Position numbers and translations under genes: made by a program. Below are positions 17,108 through 25,337 of a DNA stretch of 64,000 nucleotides, one piece after another. Source of the DNA: Salinilacustrithrix sp003476595 (GTDB taxonomy: Bacteria > Actinomycetota > Acidimicrobiia > Acidimicrobiales > Salinilacustritrichaceae); assembly GCA_963972525.1 (NCBI GenBank), contig CAXAUZ010000006.1:62001-126000 (forward strand). The letters are read 5' to 3'. Each line of letters opens with the position of its first letter. Within the stretch, counting starts at the first letter, position 1. The notes beneath the pieces are model-generated. The model worked only from the letters and a program-made list of their open reading frames with translations. It searched no databases and was not told the origin of the DNA.

Positions 17108-18364
17108 TTGCACCACCAGTTCGGAATCGATGTCAGGAAGACCATCGGTCTCGCCGCGCTCGCCACGGCGGCGCTCGGGGCGGCCGTCGTGCCGGCGGCC
17201 GGCGCCCAGGAGCCGCCGCCCGCGTACGAGGCGACCTCGTCGGCCCAGGCCCTCGAGCTGTCCCTGTTCGGCCAGGGGCTCATCGTGGGCGAGGGCTCGA
17301 GCCGAGTCGCCCCCGTTGAAGCTGCCGCCGACGGGTTCGCCCTCGCCACGCCGGTGTTCGACGGCGGGGCCTCGTCCGCGGTCGTGCAGGGCACCGGTTC
17401 CGACGGCTCATCGGAACCGGTGTGCGTCCAGGGCTTCGACCAGGTCCCGGGCCTGACCCTCGAGTTCGCCTGCAGCATCTCGCAGGCCGAGGCGTCCGCA
17501 ACCGGGGCCAGGGCGACCTCGACGTCCACCGCCGGCCGGATCGTGCTGAACCCGGTCGCCCCCCTGCTGCAGACGCCCCTGTCCGCCGTGGTCGATCCGC
17601 TCCATGGCGGTCTGCAGACCCTCGTCGGCGCGCTCGAGCCGGTCCTCGGGCCGATCCGCGACAACAGCGGACTCGACCTGGGCAACACGGTGGGCGACCT
17701 CCTCGATGCCCTCCTCGACGGCGGGGACCTCGTGTCGATCGTCCTGGGTGACTCCACCACCTCGAGCTCGCTCGAGGGCAGCACGCTGTCGACCACGTGC
17801 GCGGCCGAGGGCACCCGCATCGACGTCCTCGACCTGCCCGCCATCGGCGGTGAAGACCCGCCGCCCGTCATCTCGGTGGTCCTCGGCGACGTGAGCACCC
17901 ACGTCGATGTGGACCTCACGACGGGCACCGGTACCCCGGTGGCGAACCCGGCCGGCGTGACGATCGTGGTCCCGCCTCTCGGGCTCAACCAGCCGTTGGC
18001 GCTCGGACAGACGATCGACATCCCGCTGCCCGAGCCGCTGGGCACCTCCACCATCTCCATCACCGACGGCGTCCGCGGCACCGACGAGCAGGGCCACAGC
18101 TTCGCCACCGCCGACTCGGTGAGCCTCGACCTGCTCAACGGTGAATCCCTCATGGGAGGCATCGAGATGAACGTCGCCCGATGCAGCTCCCGTGCCGGTG
18201 CGGTCGCCCAGTCGGTGCAAGCGCCGGCACCCGAGACCCCGACGGCCGCTGCTCCGGTGCTGCCCACGACCGGCTCGGAAGACGACCGCACCCTCGCCGT
18301 TGCCGCGACCGTGGCCATGGCCGGCGCCGGTCTCGCCCTCGTCCGACGACGCACCGGAGGCTGA
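17108..18364 (+). CDS. Secreted LPXTG-type surface protein of unknown function
   Basis: A 418-residue protein with a signal peptide (basic start, hydrophobic LAALATAALGAAVVPAAGAQ, likely cut after AGA). It has a low-complexity beta-rich body, and its C-terminus is a sortase signal: LPTTG, a hydrophobic helix (TLAVAATVAMAGAGLALV) and RRRTGG. A sortase would link it to peptidoglycan. No sortase gene is in the window. The TTG at 17108 is chosen because GAGGAG lies five bases upstream and no ATG or GTG start fits. The body repeatedly carries short aspartate-leucine-valine strands, and there are a few cysteines. I recognise no enzymatic domain. It is convergent with the acyl-CoA dehydrogenase gene across a terminator. 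Confidence 0.8.
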   Translation: MHHQFGIDVRKTIGLAALATAALGAAVVPAAGAQEPPPAYEATSSAQALELSLFGQGLIVGEGSSRVAPVEAAADGFALATPVFDGGASSAVVQGTGSDGSSEPVCVQGFDQVPGLTLEFACSISQAEASATGARATSTSTAGRIVLNPVAPLLQTPLSAVVDPLHGGLQTLVGALEPVLGPIRDNSGLDLGNTVGDLLDALLDGGDLVSIVLGDSTTSSSLEGSTLSTTCAAEGTRIDVLDLPAIGGEDPPPVISVVLGDVSTHVDVDLTTGTGTPVANPAGVTIVVPPLGLNQPLALGQTIDIPLPEPLGTSTISITDGVRGTDEQGHSFATADSVSLDLLNGESLMGGIEMNVARCSSRAGAVAQSVQAPAPETPTAAAPVLPTTGSEDDRTLAVAATVAMAGAGLALVRRRTGG

Positions 18365-18427
18365 CCCGCCGTGGCGGACCGGTCGGGACCCGCGCCGCCC
18401 CGCTCCAGCCGGCACGTCCACTCTCCC

Positions 18428-18456
18428 CGCCCGGCCCACAACGCGGTGGGCGGGCG
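18428..18456. terminator. Bidirectional hairpin between convergent genes
   Basis: Arms at 18428-18439 (CGCCCGGCCCAC) and 18446-18456 (GTGGGCGGGCG) pair over 11 positions with one bulged G and a six-base loop. It lies between the stops of the LPXTG gene (18364) and the acyl-CoA dehydrogenase gene (18470) and can serve both. Confidence 0.6.
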
Positions 18457-18469
18457 CCCTCCGTCACGA

Positions 18470-19747
18470 TCAGGAGGAGGGACGTCGGTTGCTGCGCACC
18501 TCCCGGAAGGGGATGTCAGCGTCGACCGAGGGCTCCTTGGGTAGCCCCAGCACCCGTTCGCCGATGATGTCGTGCTGGATCTCGTCGGTCCCGCCGGCGA
18601 TGGACTGCCCGGGCACGGAGACGAGCACCTCGGCGACGATCCCTTCCTCCAGCGACCCGGGGCCGTCGAGCATGGCGTGGGCGCCGGCGACCTGGGTGTG
18701 GGCGTCCGACGCCGCCCGGGCGATGGCGCTGGCGTGCAGCTTGCCGAGCGACCCCTCCGGGCCGGGGCGCCCCGCCTTGCGCTGGGCGCTGGCCCGCTGA
18801 GCGGTGAGCTGGGCCGCCCGCTGGAGGGCATGGAGGGCGGCGATCTCCTGGCGCACCACCGGCTCGCCGGCGCGACCGAGGCGCTGGGCGAGGGGGGCGA
18901 CCAGGTCGGGGCGTCCGGCGCGCTGGGGGTACCACTCGTAGGTCTTCAGGTAGGCGGCTGCCTCGGCCGCCGCCTCCTCCCGGGTGCGCCCCCCGCCTCC
19001 CGGCGGCAGCGCGCCGAACAGGCCGGCTGCCAGGCCCCGCTCGTGGGACAGCGTGGTGCGGGCCACGGCCCAGCCCTCGTGCAGCTCGCCGACCAGGTTC
19101 TCGTGCGGGACGCGGGCCTCGTCGAGGAACACCTCGTTGAACGACGCCCGCCCGTTCATCTGGCGCAGCGGGCGGACCACCACGCCGCTCTGGCGCATCG
19201 GGAAGGCGAAGAACGAGATACCCCGGTGCTTGGGGACGTCGGGGTCGGTGCGGGCCAGCAGCATGCCGTAGGCCGCGTGGTGGGCCCCAGTGGTCCACAC
19301 CTTCTGACCGGTGACGATCCACTCGTCGCCGTCGCGCCGGGCGTGGGTGGTGAGGCCGGCCAGGTCCGAGCCGTTGCTGGGCTCGCTGAACAGCTGGCAC
19401 CACGTGTCGCGGCCGGTGGCGATGCCCCGCAGCAGCAGGCGCTGCAGGTCCGGTGCACCGTGCTCGAGCAGCGTGGGCGCCGCCAGCGACATGCCGACCC
19501 CGACGGCGGGTCCGACCGCACCGGCGGCTCGCAGCTCGTCGGTGGCGGCCCGGGCCAGGTCAGTGGGCAGGCCCCGTCCGTACCGGTCGGCGGGCCAACC
19601 GGGACAGGCCCAGCCGGAGTCGACGAGGAGGTCGCGCCACTCGGCCAGGGGCCGCTCGGGGTCCCAGGTGACGTCGAACCAGGTGCGGGCCTCGGCCCGC
19701 ACCTCGTCGTCGGATGGTTGCGGGTCCAGCGGTCCGGCGGCGCTCAT
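18470..19747 (-). CDS. Acyl-CoA dehydrogenase (FadE-type)
   Basis: A 425-residue flavoprotein that would introduce the alpha-beta double bond into an acyl-CoA. The FAD/substrate region QLFSEPSNGSDLAGLTTHARRDGDEWIVTGQKVWTTGAH and the C-terminal GGTDEIQHDIIGERVLGLP are typical of actinobacterial FadE proteins. As in many of these, the residue before the GT of the C-terminal motif is glycine rather than the glutamate of mammalian medium-chain enzymes, so the base sits elsewhere. There is a Gly/Glu/Ala-rich insertion near residue 235. The ATG overlaps the stop of the upstream alcohol dehydrogenase as ATGA, so the two genes are translationally coupled. Confidence 0.9.
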   Translation of the reverse strand: MSAAGPLDPQPSDDEVRAEARTWFDVTWDPERPLAEWRDLLVDSGWACPGWPADRYGRGLPTDLARAATDELRAAGAVGPAVGVGMSLAAPTLLEHGAPDLQRLLLRGIATGRDTWCQLFSEPSNGSDLAGLTTHARRDGDEWIVTGQKVWTTGAHHAAYGMLLARTDPDVPKHRGISFFAFPMRQSGVVVRPLRQMNGRASFNEVFLDEARVPHENLVGELHEGWAVARTTLSHERGLAAGLFGALPPGGGGRTREEAAAEAAAYLKTYEWYPQRAGRPDLVAPLAQRLGRAGEPVVRQEIAALHALQRAAQLTAQRASAQRKAGRPGPEGSLGKLHASAIARAASDAHTQVAGAHAMLDGPGSLEEGIVAEVLVSVPGQSIAGGTDEIQHDIIGERVLGLPKEPSVDADIPFREVRSNRRPSS

Positions 19748-20856
19748 GCCGTCATGGTGAGCGACGCGCGAGTCACCCGACCAGCGTCCTGGTCGACGAA
19801 GGCCTGGTTGATCTGCTCCAGGGGGTAGTCCACCACCACCTGCTCCAGGGGCAGGTCGTCGACGTGGCGCTCGAGGAAGCCCAGGGCCCGCTGCAGGCTG
19901 CGGGCGTCGTAGGCGGCCACCGCCTCGACGCGCACGTTGGCCATGACCAGGAAGCCGGGGTCGAGCTCCAGGGACGTGCCCGGGTAGAAGGTGCCGATCT
20001 CCAGGTAGCGCCCGCCGAGGCCGACCATTCGCAGGCCCTCGCTGATCGCCTCGGGGCGGCCGACCAGCTCGCACACGACGTCGGCGCCCCAGCCGGCCGT
20101 CAGCTCCTTGACCGCCGCCACCCGCTCGTCGGCCGTGGTGACCTCGCGCATGTCGATGGTGTGGTCGGCGCCCATGCGCCGGGCGAGCGCGAGGCGATCG
20201 TCCACGCCATCGATGACGATCACCGTCTCCGCGCCGCGGTCTCGGGCGACGGCCGTGGCGTAGAGGCCGAGGCCGCCGGCGCCCTGGACCACCACCCGGT
20301 CGCCCATGCCCATCTGCACCCGCTCCAGGCCCATGATCACCTGGGCCAGCGCGCAGTTGACCCCGGCGACCATCGTGTCGGTCACCCGTTCCGGCACCTT
20401 GTACACCGCCATCCGGGGCGTGGCGTAGAAGTAGTCGGCGTAGGCGCCGCGGAAGTGGGGGAACTCGGTGGGCCGGCCCTGGAGCACCTTGAACGACCGG
20501 CTGCACGCCTCGGTCATGCCCCGGGTGCAGGTGCGGCACCGACCGCACGGGGCGAAGTACTGGTAGGCGACCCGGTCGCCCTCGGCCAGCGGCTGGCCGG
20601 CCCAGTCCGTGGTCACGCCGGCGCCGAGGGCGTGGACGACCCCGGTCATCTCGTGGCCGATGATCCGCCCGTCGTCACGGCCCATGGCCGCCAGGTAGCC
20701 GTCCCCGCGCCAGATGTGCAGATCGCTGCCGCAGATGTTGGCCCGCGTGACGCGCACGACGATGGCCCCGGGCTCGGGATCGGGAACGGGCAGCTCGGTG
20801 ATCTCCATGGGCTTGCCCGGTCCGAAGAACAAGGCGGCCCGTCCGGTGGTGGTCAT
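19744..20856 (-). CDS. Zinc-dependent alcohol dehydrogenase (MDR family)
   Basis: A 370-residue medium-chain dehydrogenase. The catalytic zinc motif reads NICGSDLHIW with GHEMTGVVHALG, the structural zinc lobe is PCGRCRTCTRGMTEAC, and the Rossmann motif is VQGAGGLGLY. It would oxidise an alcohol to an aldehyde or ketone with NAD(P)+. The ATG at 20856 is supported by a strong promoter whose start point falls on it, which implies a leaderless mRNA; a TTG at 20892 is a weaker alternative that lies inside the -35 box. It is coupled to the acyl-CoA dehydrogenase gene and divergent from the amidohydrolase operon. Confidence 0.9.
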   Translation of the reverse strand: MTTTGRAALFFGPGKPMEITELPVPDPEPGAIVVRVTRANICGSDLHIWRGDGYLAAMGRDDGRIIGHEMTGVVHALGAGVTTDWAGQPLAEGDRVAYQYFAPCGRCRTCTRGMTEACSRSFKVLQGRPTEFPHFRGAYADYFYATPRMAVYKVPERVTDTMVAGVNCALAQVIMGLERVQMGMGDRVVVQGAGGLGLYATAVARDRGAETVIVIDGVDDRLALARRMGADHTIDMREVTTADERVAAVKELTAGWGADVVCELVGRPEAISEGLRMVGLGGRYLEIGTFYPGTSLELDPGFLVMANVRVEAVAAYDARSLQRALGFLERHVDDLPLEQVVVDYPLEQINQAFVDQDAGRVTRASLTMTA

Positions 20857-20863
20857 GGTCGGC

Positions 20864-20892
20864 AGTATCGGCGTGGCACCCGGGGGTGTCAA
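20864..20892 (-). promoter_or_regulatory. Strong promoter with a duplicated operator block (alcohol dehydrogenase gene)
   Basis: On the minus strand TTGACA (20892-20887) and GATACT (20869-20864) are exactly 17 bp apart. The transcript would start at about 20857, the base before the ATG, so it is leaderless. The -35 and spacer form the 20-bp block TTGACACCCCCGGGTGCCAC, which recurs exactly at 27815-27834 and contains the symmetrical core CACCCCCGGGTG. Confidence 0.75.
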
Positions 20893-20939
20893 TCCGCTCG
20901 AGGGAGCCCTTGCGGAGTCGCTGTCCCTGGGGCATGCTC

Positions 20940-20961
20940 GGTGGCACTCACGAGTGCCACC
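20940..20961. promoter_or_regulatory. Perfect 10-2-10 inverted repeat between divergent operons
   Basis: GGTGGCACTC (20940-20949), a two-base spacer AC, and GAGTGCCACC (20952-20961) form a perfect repeat. It lies 33 bp upstream of the amidohydrolase ATG and 48 bp from the alcohol dehydrogenase -35. The compact symmetry is typical of a TetR, GntR or similar dimer site. Its GTGCCAC core also appears in the two copies of the TTGACA-linked block. Confidence 0.65.
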
Positions 20962-20993
20962 GGGCGCCGTGCACGAGTACGGGGGACACGTAC

Positions 20994-22118
20994 ATGAAGG
21001 TCGACTACCCGATCATCTCGGCTGACTCGCACATCACCGAGGCGCCGAACACCTACACCGACTTCATCGACCCGGCCTGGCGCGACCGCGCTCCGCACCT
21101 GATCGATGGCGGCGAGAAGATGGGCGACATGTTCGTGGTGGAGGGCTCGACCGTGCCGATCCCCATGGGCCTGGTCGCCGCCGCCGGCAAGGATCCCTCC
21201 GAGATCCGCACCAAGGGCACCCGGTTCGAGGAGCTCCACCGGGGCGGCTGGGACCCGACGGCCCGGCTCGCCGAGCAGGACGCCGATGGCGTCGCCGCCG
21301 AGATCATCTACCCCACCGTGGGCATGGTGCTCTGCAACATCGACGACTTCGATCTGAAGAAGGCGTCCTTCGACGCCTACAACCGCTGGATCGCCGACTA
21401 CTGCTCCCATGCGCCCGACCGGCTGCTGGGCTGCGGCCAGACCGCGATGCGCTCCCCCGAGGAGGGCATCGAGGACCTGAAGGCGATCAAGGCCCTCGGC
21501 CTGCGCGGGGTGATGATGCCCGGCATGCCGGCGGTGGAGGACTACGACTCGCCGGTGTACGACGAGTTCTGGGAGACGGCCATCGAGCTGGAGCTCCCGC
21601 TGAGCTTCCACATCCTCACCACCAAGAGCGACAAGACGCGGGGCCCGGCGATCTCGAGCTTCCTGTCCATCGTGCGGGGCTGCCAGGACATCATGGCCAT
21701 GCTCGTCTTCGGCGGCGTGTTCGAGCGCCACCCCGGCCTGAAGGTCGTGTGCGTCGAGGCCGACGCCGGCTGGGTGCCGCACTTCATGTACCGGATGGAC
21801 CACGCCTTCAACCGGCACCGCTACTGGCTCAAGCCCGGCGCCGACCTGCAGCGCCTGCCGAGCGAGTACTTCGCCGAGCACATCTACGTGACGTTCCAGG
21901 ACGACTGGACCGCGTTCCGCTTCGCCGATGCGATGAACTCGAAGCGGCTGATGTGGGCCAACGACTTCCCCCACAGCGACTCGACCTGGCCGTGGTCCCA
22001 GGAGCTGCTCGACAAGCACACCGCCCAGCTGAGCGATGAGCAGACCAAGGACATCCTGAGCAACAACGTCGTGGGCCTCTACGGCATCGACACGTCCACC
22101 CTCACCACCACTGCCTGA
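20994..22118 (+). CDS. Amidohydrolase family protein (PF04909-type TIM barrel)
   Basis: A 374-residue metal-dependent hydrolase or decarboxylase of the amidohydrolase-2 family. The start MKVDYPIISADSHITE carries the DxH metal ligands, RGVMMPGMP lies mid-barrel, and the end has ANDFPHSDSTWPWSQE, a common C-terminal signature of actinobacterial members. The family covers hydrolases of cyclic amides or lactones and decarboxylases such as ACMS decarboxylase; the reaction here is not known. The ATG at 20994 follows GGGGGA. It leads a three-gene operon with a second amidohydrolase one base downstream and a BVMO. Confidence 0.88.
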   Translation: MKVDYPIISADSHITEAPNTYTDFIDPAWRDRAPHLIDGGEKMGDMFVVEGSTVPIPMGLVAAAGKDPSEIRTKGTRFEELHRGGWDPTARLAEQDADGVAAEIIYPTVGMVLCNIDDFDLKKASFDAYNRWIADYCSHAPDRLLGCGQTAMRSPEEGIEDLKAIKALGLRGVMMPGMPAVEDYDSPVYDEFWETAIELELPLSFHILTTKSDKTRGPAISSFLSIVRGCQDIMAMLVFGGVFERHPGLKVVCVEADAGWVPHFMYRMDHAFNRHRYWLKPGADLQRLPSEYFAEHIYVTFQDDWTAFRFADAMNSKRLMWANDFPHSDSTWPWSQELLDKHTAQLSDEQTKDILSNNVVGLYGIDTSTLTTTA

Positions 22119-22119
22119 C

Positions 22120-23841
22120 GTGGCCACCCACGACCTCGTCATCCGGGGTGGAACGGTCGTCGACGGCACCGGGAGTGCGCCGCGTCCCGCCGACGTCGCC
22201 ATCGACGGCGACCGGATCGCCGCCGTCGGACGGGTCGAGGCGGCCGGCGCCCGGGAGATCGACGCCGACGGCGCACTCGTCACCCCCGGCTTCGTCGACA
22301 TCCACGCCCACTATGACGGCCAGGCCACCTGGGACCACCAGCTGGCGCCGTCGTCGTGGCAGGGCGTCACCACGGTGGTGATGGGCAACTGCGGCGTCGG
22401 CTTCGCCCCGGTGCGACCCGCCGATCACGGCCGCCTCATCGAGCTCATGGAAGGCGTCGAGGACATCCCCGGCGCCGCCCTGCACGAAGGCCTGTCGTGG
22501 GAGTGGCAGTCCTTCGGCGAGTACCTCGACGCCGTCGACCGGATCCCCCACGACATCGACGTCGCCGCCCAGGTGCCCCACGGCGCCGTCCGGTTGCACG
22601 TCATGGGGGAGCGGGGCGCCCAGAGGGAGCCGGCCACCGCCGAGGAGATCGCCCAGATGGCCGCGCTCGCGGCCGAGGGCGTGGCCGCGGGTGCGTTGGG
22701 CTTCACGACGTCGCGGACGATGAACCACCGCACCAGCCGCGGCGAGCCCACGCCCACGCTGACCGCGTCGGCCGACGAGCTCGTGGGCATCGCACGCGGC
22801 CTCGGCGAGCTCGGCAGCGGTGTGCTCCAGATCGTGTCCGACCACATGAACACCGATGAGGAGTTCGCCATGTTCCGGCGGATGGTGTCGGAGTCGGGTC
22901 GCCCGCTGTCGTTCTCGCTCGTGCAGAGCCCGTTCGACCCGGAGGGCTACCGCGAGGTCCTGGGCCGCATCGACGCGGCCCAGGCCGACGGTCTGGCCAT
23001 CACCGCCCAGGTCGGCACCCGGGCCGTGGGCCTGCTGTTCGGTCTCCAGTGCACGCTGCACCCGTTCCTCAACAACCCGGTGTTCGCCGAGATCGCCGCG
23101 CTCGGCGTGCCCGAGCAGGCCAGCATCATGGCCGCCGAGGGCTTCAAGGCCCGCGTGCTCGAGGCGGCCGCGAGCGGCAAGGTCCGCAAGCTGGGCGGCG
23201 GGCTGATCGGCCGGTTCGAGGCCATGTACGAGCTGGGCGATCCGCCCGACTACGAGCCCGACGCCGGCGACAGCATCGCGGCGCGCGCTGCGCGCGAAGG
23301 TCGAGCCGTCGAGGACTTCGTCTACGACCTGCTCGTGGCCGACCAGGGTCGCACCCTGCTGTACATGCCGGCCCTCAACTTCGCCGGCGGCACCCTGGAC
23401 GCGGTGGGGGAGATGCTCGCCCATCCCCACACGGTGCCGGGGCTCAGCGACGGCGGCGCCCACGTGGGCACGATCAGCGACGGCAGCTTCCCCACGACGC
23501 TGCTCACGCTGTGGGGCCGCGACCGCGACCGGGGGCGGCTCGAGCTGGCCTACCTGGTGCAGCAGCACTGCCGGGACACCGCCCGCACGGTCGGCCTCCA
23601 CGACCGCGGCGTGCTGGCCCCTGGGTACCGGGCCGACGTCAACGTGATCGACTTCGACAACCTCCGCGCTCGTCGCCCGGAGGTCCGCTACGACCTGCCC
23701 GCCGGCGGTCGACGTCTGCTGCAGCGGGCCGACGGCTACCTGCACACCGTCGTGGCCGGGGTGGAGACCTACCGTGGAGGGGAGCCGACCGGCGAGCTGC
23801 CCGGCCGGCTGGTGCGTGGGGCACGACCGACCCCGGCATGA
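22120..23841 (+). CDS. N-acyl-D-amino-acid deacylase-like amidohydrolase
   Basis: A 573-residue amidohydrolase-3 family protein. The early HAHYD motif (in FVDIHAHYDGQATWD) provides metal ligands, VMGNCGVGFAPVRP follows as in D-aminoacylases, and SDGGAHVG near the end gives the catalytic aspartate region. The family removes acyl groups from D-amino acids or opens cyclic amides, but actinobacterial homologues in catabolic clusters have no proven substrate. It begins with GTG one base after the upstream stop and ends in an ATGA overlap with a possible BVMO start, so all three genes are one transcriptional unit. Confidence 0.85.
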   Translation: MATHDLVIRGGTVVDGTGSAPRPADVAIDGDRIAAVGRVEAAGAREIDADGALVTPGFVDIHAHYDGQATWDHQLAPSSWQGVTTVVMGNCGVGFAPVRPADHGRLIELMEGVEDIPGAALHEGLSWEWQSFGEYLDAVDRIPHDIDVAAQVPHGAVRLHVMGERGAQREPATAEEIAQMAALAAEGVAAGALGFTTSRTMNHRTSRGEPTPTLTASADELVGIARGLGELGSGVLQIVSDHMNTDEEFAMFRRMVSESGRPLSFSLVQSPFDPEGYREVLGRIDAAQADGLAITAQVGTRAVGLLFGLQCTLHPFLNNPVFAEIAALGVPEQASIMAAEGFKARVLEAAASGKVRKLGGGLIGRFEAMYELGDPPDYEPDAGDSIAARAAREGRAVEDFVYDLLVADQGRTLLYMPALNFAGGTLDAVGEMLAHPHTVPGLSDGGAHVGTISDGSFPTTLLTLWGRDRDRGRLELAYLVQQHCRDTARTVGLHDRGVLAPGYRADVNVIDFDNLRARRPEVRYDLPAGGRRLLQRADGYLHTVVAGVETYRGGEPTGELPGRLVRGARPTPA

Positions 23842-23864
23842 ACACCCCGACCGGAGGAGACCCC

Positions 23865-25337
23865 GTGCGAAATCTGCGCGTCGCCGTCATCGGCGCCGGG
23901 ATGGCCGGCATCGCCAGCGTGATCAAGCTGCGCGAGGCCGGCATCGACGACGTGACCGTGTTCGAGAAGGCCCACGACGTCGGAGGTACCTGGCGGGAGA
24001 ACACCTATCCCGGCATCGCCTGCGACGTGCCCTCGCACCTGTACAGCTACTCGTTCTCGCCCAACGCCGACTGGACCCACACGTTCTCGCCGGGCGATGA
24101 GATCCAGGCCTACTTCCAGGAGGTCGCCCGCCGCGAGGGCGTGTACGAGCGGACCCGCTTCGGCGAGGAGGTGGTGTCGCTCGACCACACCGCCGGTCGG
24201 TGGACGCTGGCAACCACCGGCGGCTACCGGGACGACTTCGACGTGGTCATCGCTGCCACCGGCGTGCTCCACCACCCCAACGTGCCCGACCTGCCCGGGC
24301 TGGGCTCCTTCGCCGGTGCCGCCTTCCACAGCGCCCGCTGGGATCACGACGTGCCGATCGAGGGCCGACGCGTCGGTGTGATCGGCACCGGCTCCTCCGC
24401 CGTGCAGATCACCGGTGCACTGGTCGACCGGGTCTCGCACCTGACCCTGTTCCAGCGCACGCCGCAGTGGATCATGCCGATCGACAACACGCCCTACGAC
24501 GAGGTCCAGCGTCGCGCGTTCCGGGACGACCCCGCCCTCATGCGCCAGGCCCGCGACGGCCTGGGGCAGGCATTCGCCGACCACTTCGCCAACGCGGTGA
24601 TCGACGCCGACTCACCGGCCATGGCCCTCATCGAGGAGGCCTGCCGCGCCCACCTGGAGGGCGTCGCCGATCCGGTCCTGCGGGAGAAGCTGCGACCCGA
24701 CTACCGCGCCGGGTGCAAGCGGCTGATCGCCTCGGGCGAGTTCTACGACGCCATGCAGCGCCCCAACGCCGAGCTCGTCACCGACCGGATCGAGCGGATC
24801 GAGCCGGCCGGCGTGCGCACCGCCGACGGCGAGCTGCACGAGCTCGATGTGCTGGTGCTGGCCACCGGGTTCCGCTCCGACCGGTTCCTGCGCCCGATCC
24901 ACGTGCGGGGTCGCGACGGCGCCGACCTCGACGACGTGTGGGCGCAGCGACCCAGCGCGCACCTCGCGTTGGCCGTGCCCGGCTTCCCCAACCTGTTCCT
25001 GCTCAACGGGCCGAACGGACCGGTGGGGAACTTCTCGCTCATCGACGTCGCCGAGCTCCAGCTCGACTACACGATCCAGCTCCTCGACCTGCTCCGTCAG
25101 GGCGCCGAGTCCGTCGAGCCCACCCCCGAGGCGGCCGAGGCCTTCGAGGCCGCTCGCGTCGAGGCCACGAAGGGCACCGTGTGGGTCACCGGCTGCCGCA
25201 GCTGGTACCTCGACGACCGCGGCGTCCCGGCGGCGTGGCCGTGGAGCATCGACCACTTCCGCGAGGTGATGCAGGCCCCCGACCTCACCCAGTACCGGGT
25301 GACCTCCGGCCAGGCGGTGGCGACGGCCAGAGACTAG
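23865..25337 (+). CDS. Flavin-containing Baeyer-Villiger monooxygenase
   Basis: About 490 residues with the FAD motif VIGAGMAGI, GGTWRENTYPGIACDVPSHLYSYSF, the BVMO fingerprint FAGAAFHSARWDHD, the NADPH motif VIGTGSSAVQ, LFQRTPQWIMP and the ATGF segment near the end. It would oxidise a ketone to an ester or lactone. The GTG at 23865 has GGAGGAG five bases upstream and is preferred. An ATG at 23838 overlaps the previous stop as ATGA and would add nine residues. It is third in the amidohydrolase operon, and its stop shares CTAG with the convergent alcohol dehydrogenase stop. Confidence 0.9.
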   Translation: MRNLRVAVIGAGMAGIASVIKLREAGIDDVTVFEKAHDVGGTWRENTYPGIACDVPSHLYSYSFSPNADWTHTFSPGDEIQAYFQEVARREGVYERTRFGEEVVSLDHTAGRWTLATTGGYRDDFDVVIAATGVLHHPNVPDLPGLGSFAGAAFHSARWDHDVPIEGRRVGVIGTGSSAVQITGALVDRVSHLTLFQRTPQWIMPIDNTPYDEVQRRAFRDDPALMRQARDGLGQAFADHFANAVIDADSPAMALIEEACRAHLEGVADPVLREKLRPDYRAGCKRLIASGEFYDAMQRPNAELVTDRIERIEPAGVRTADGELHELDVLVLATGFRSDRFLRPIHVRGRDGADLDDVWAQRPSAHLALAVPGFPNLFLLNGPNGPVGNFSLIDVAELQLDYTIQLLDLLRQGAESVEPTPEAAEAFEAARVEATKGTVWVTGCRSWYLDDRGVPAAWPWSIDHFREVMQAPDLTQYRVTSGQAVATARD

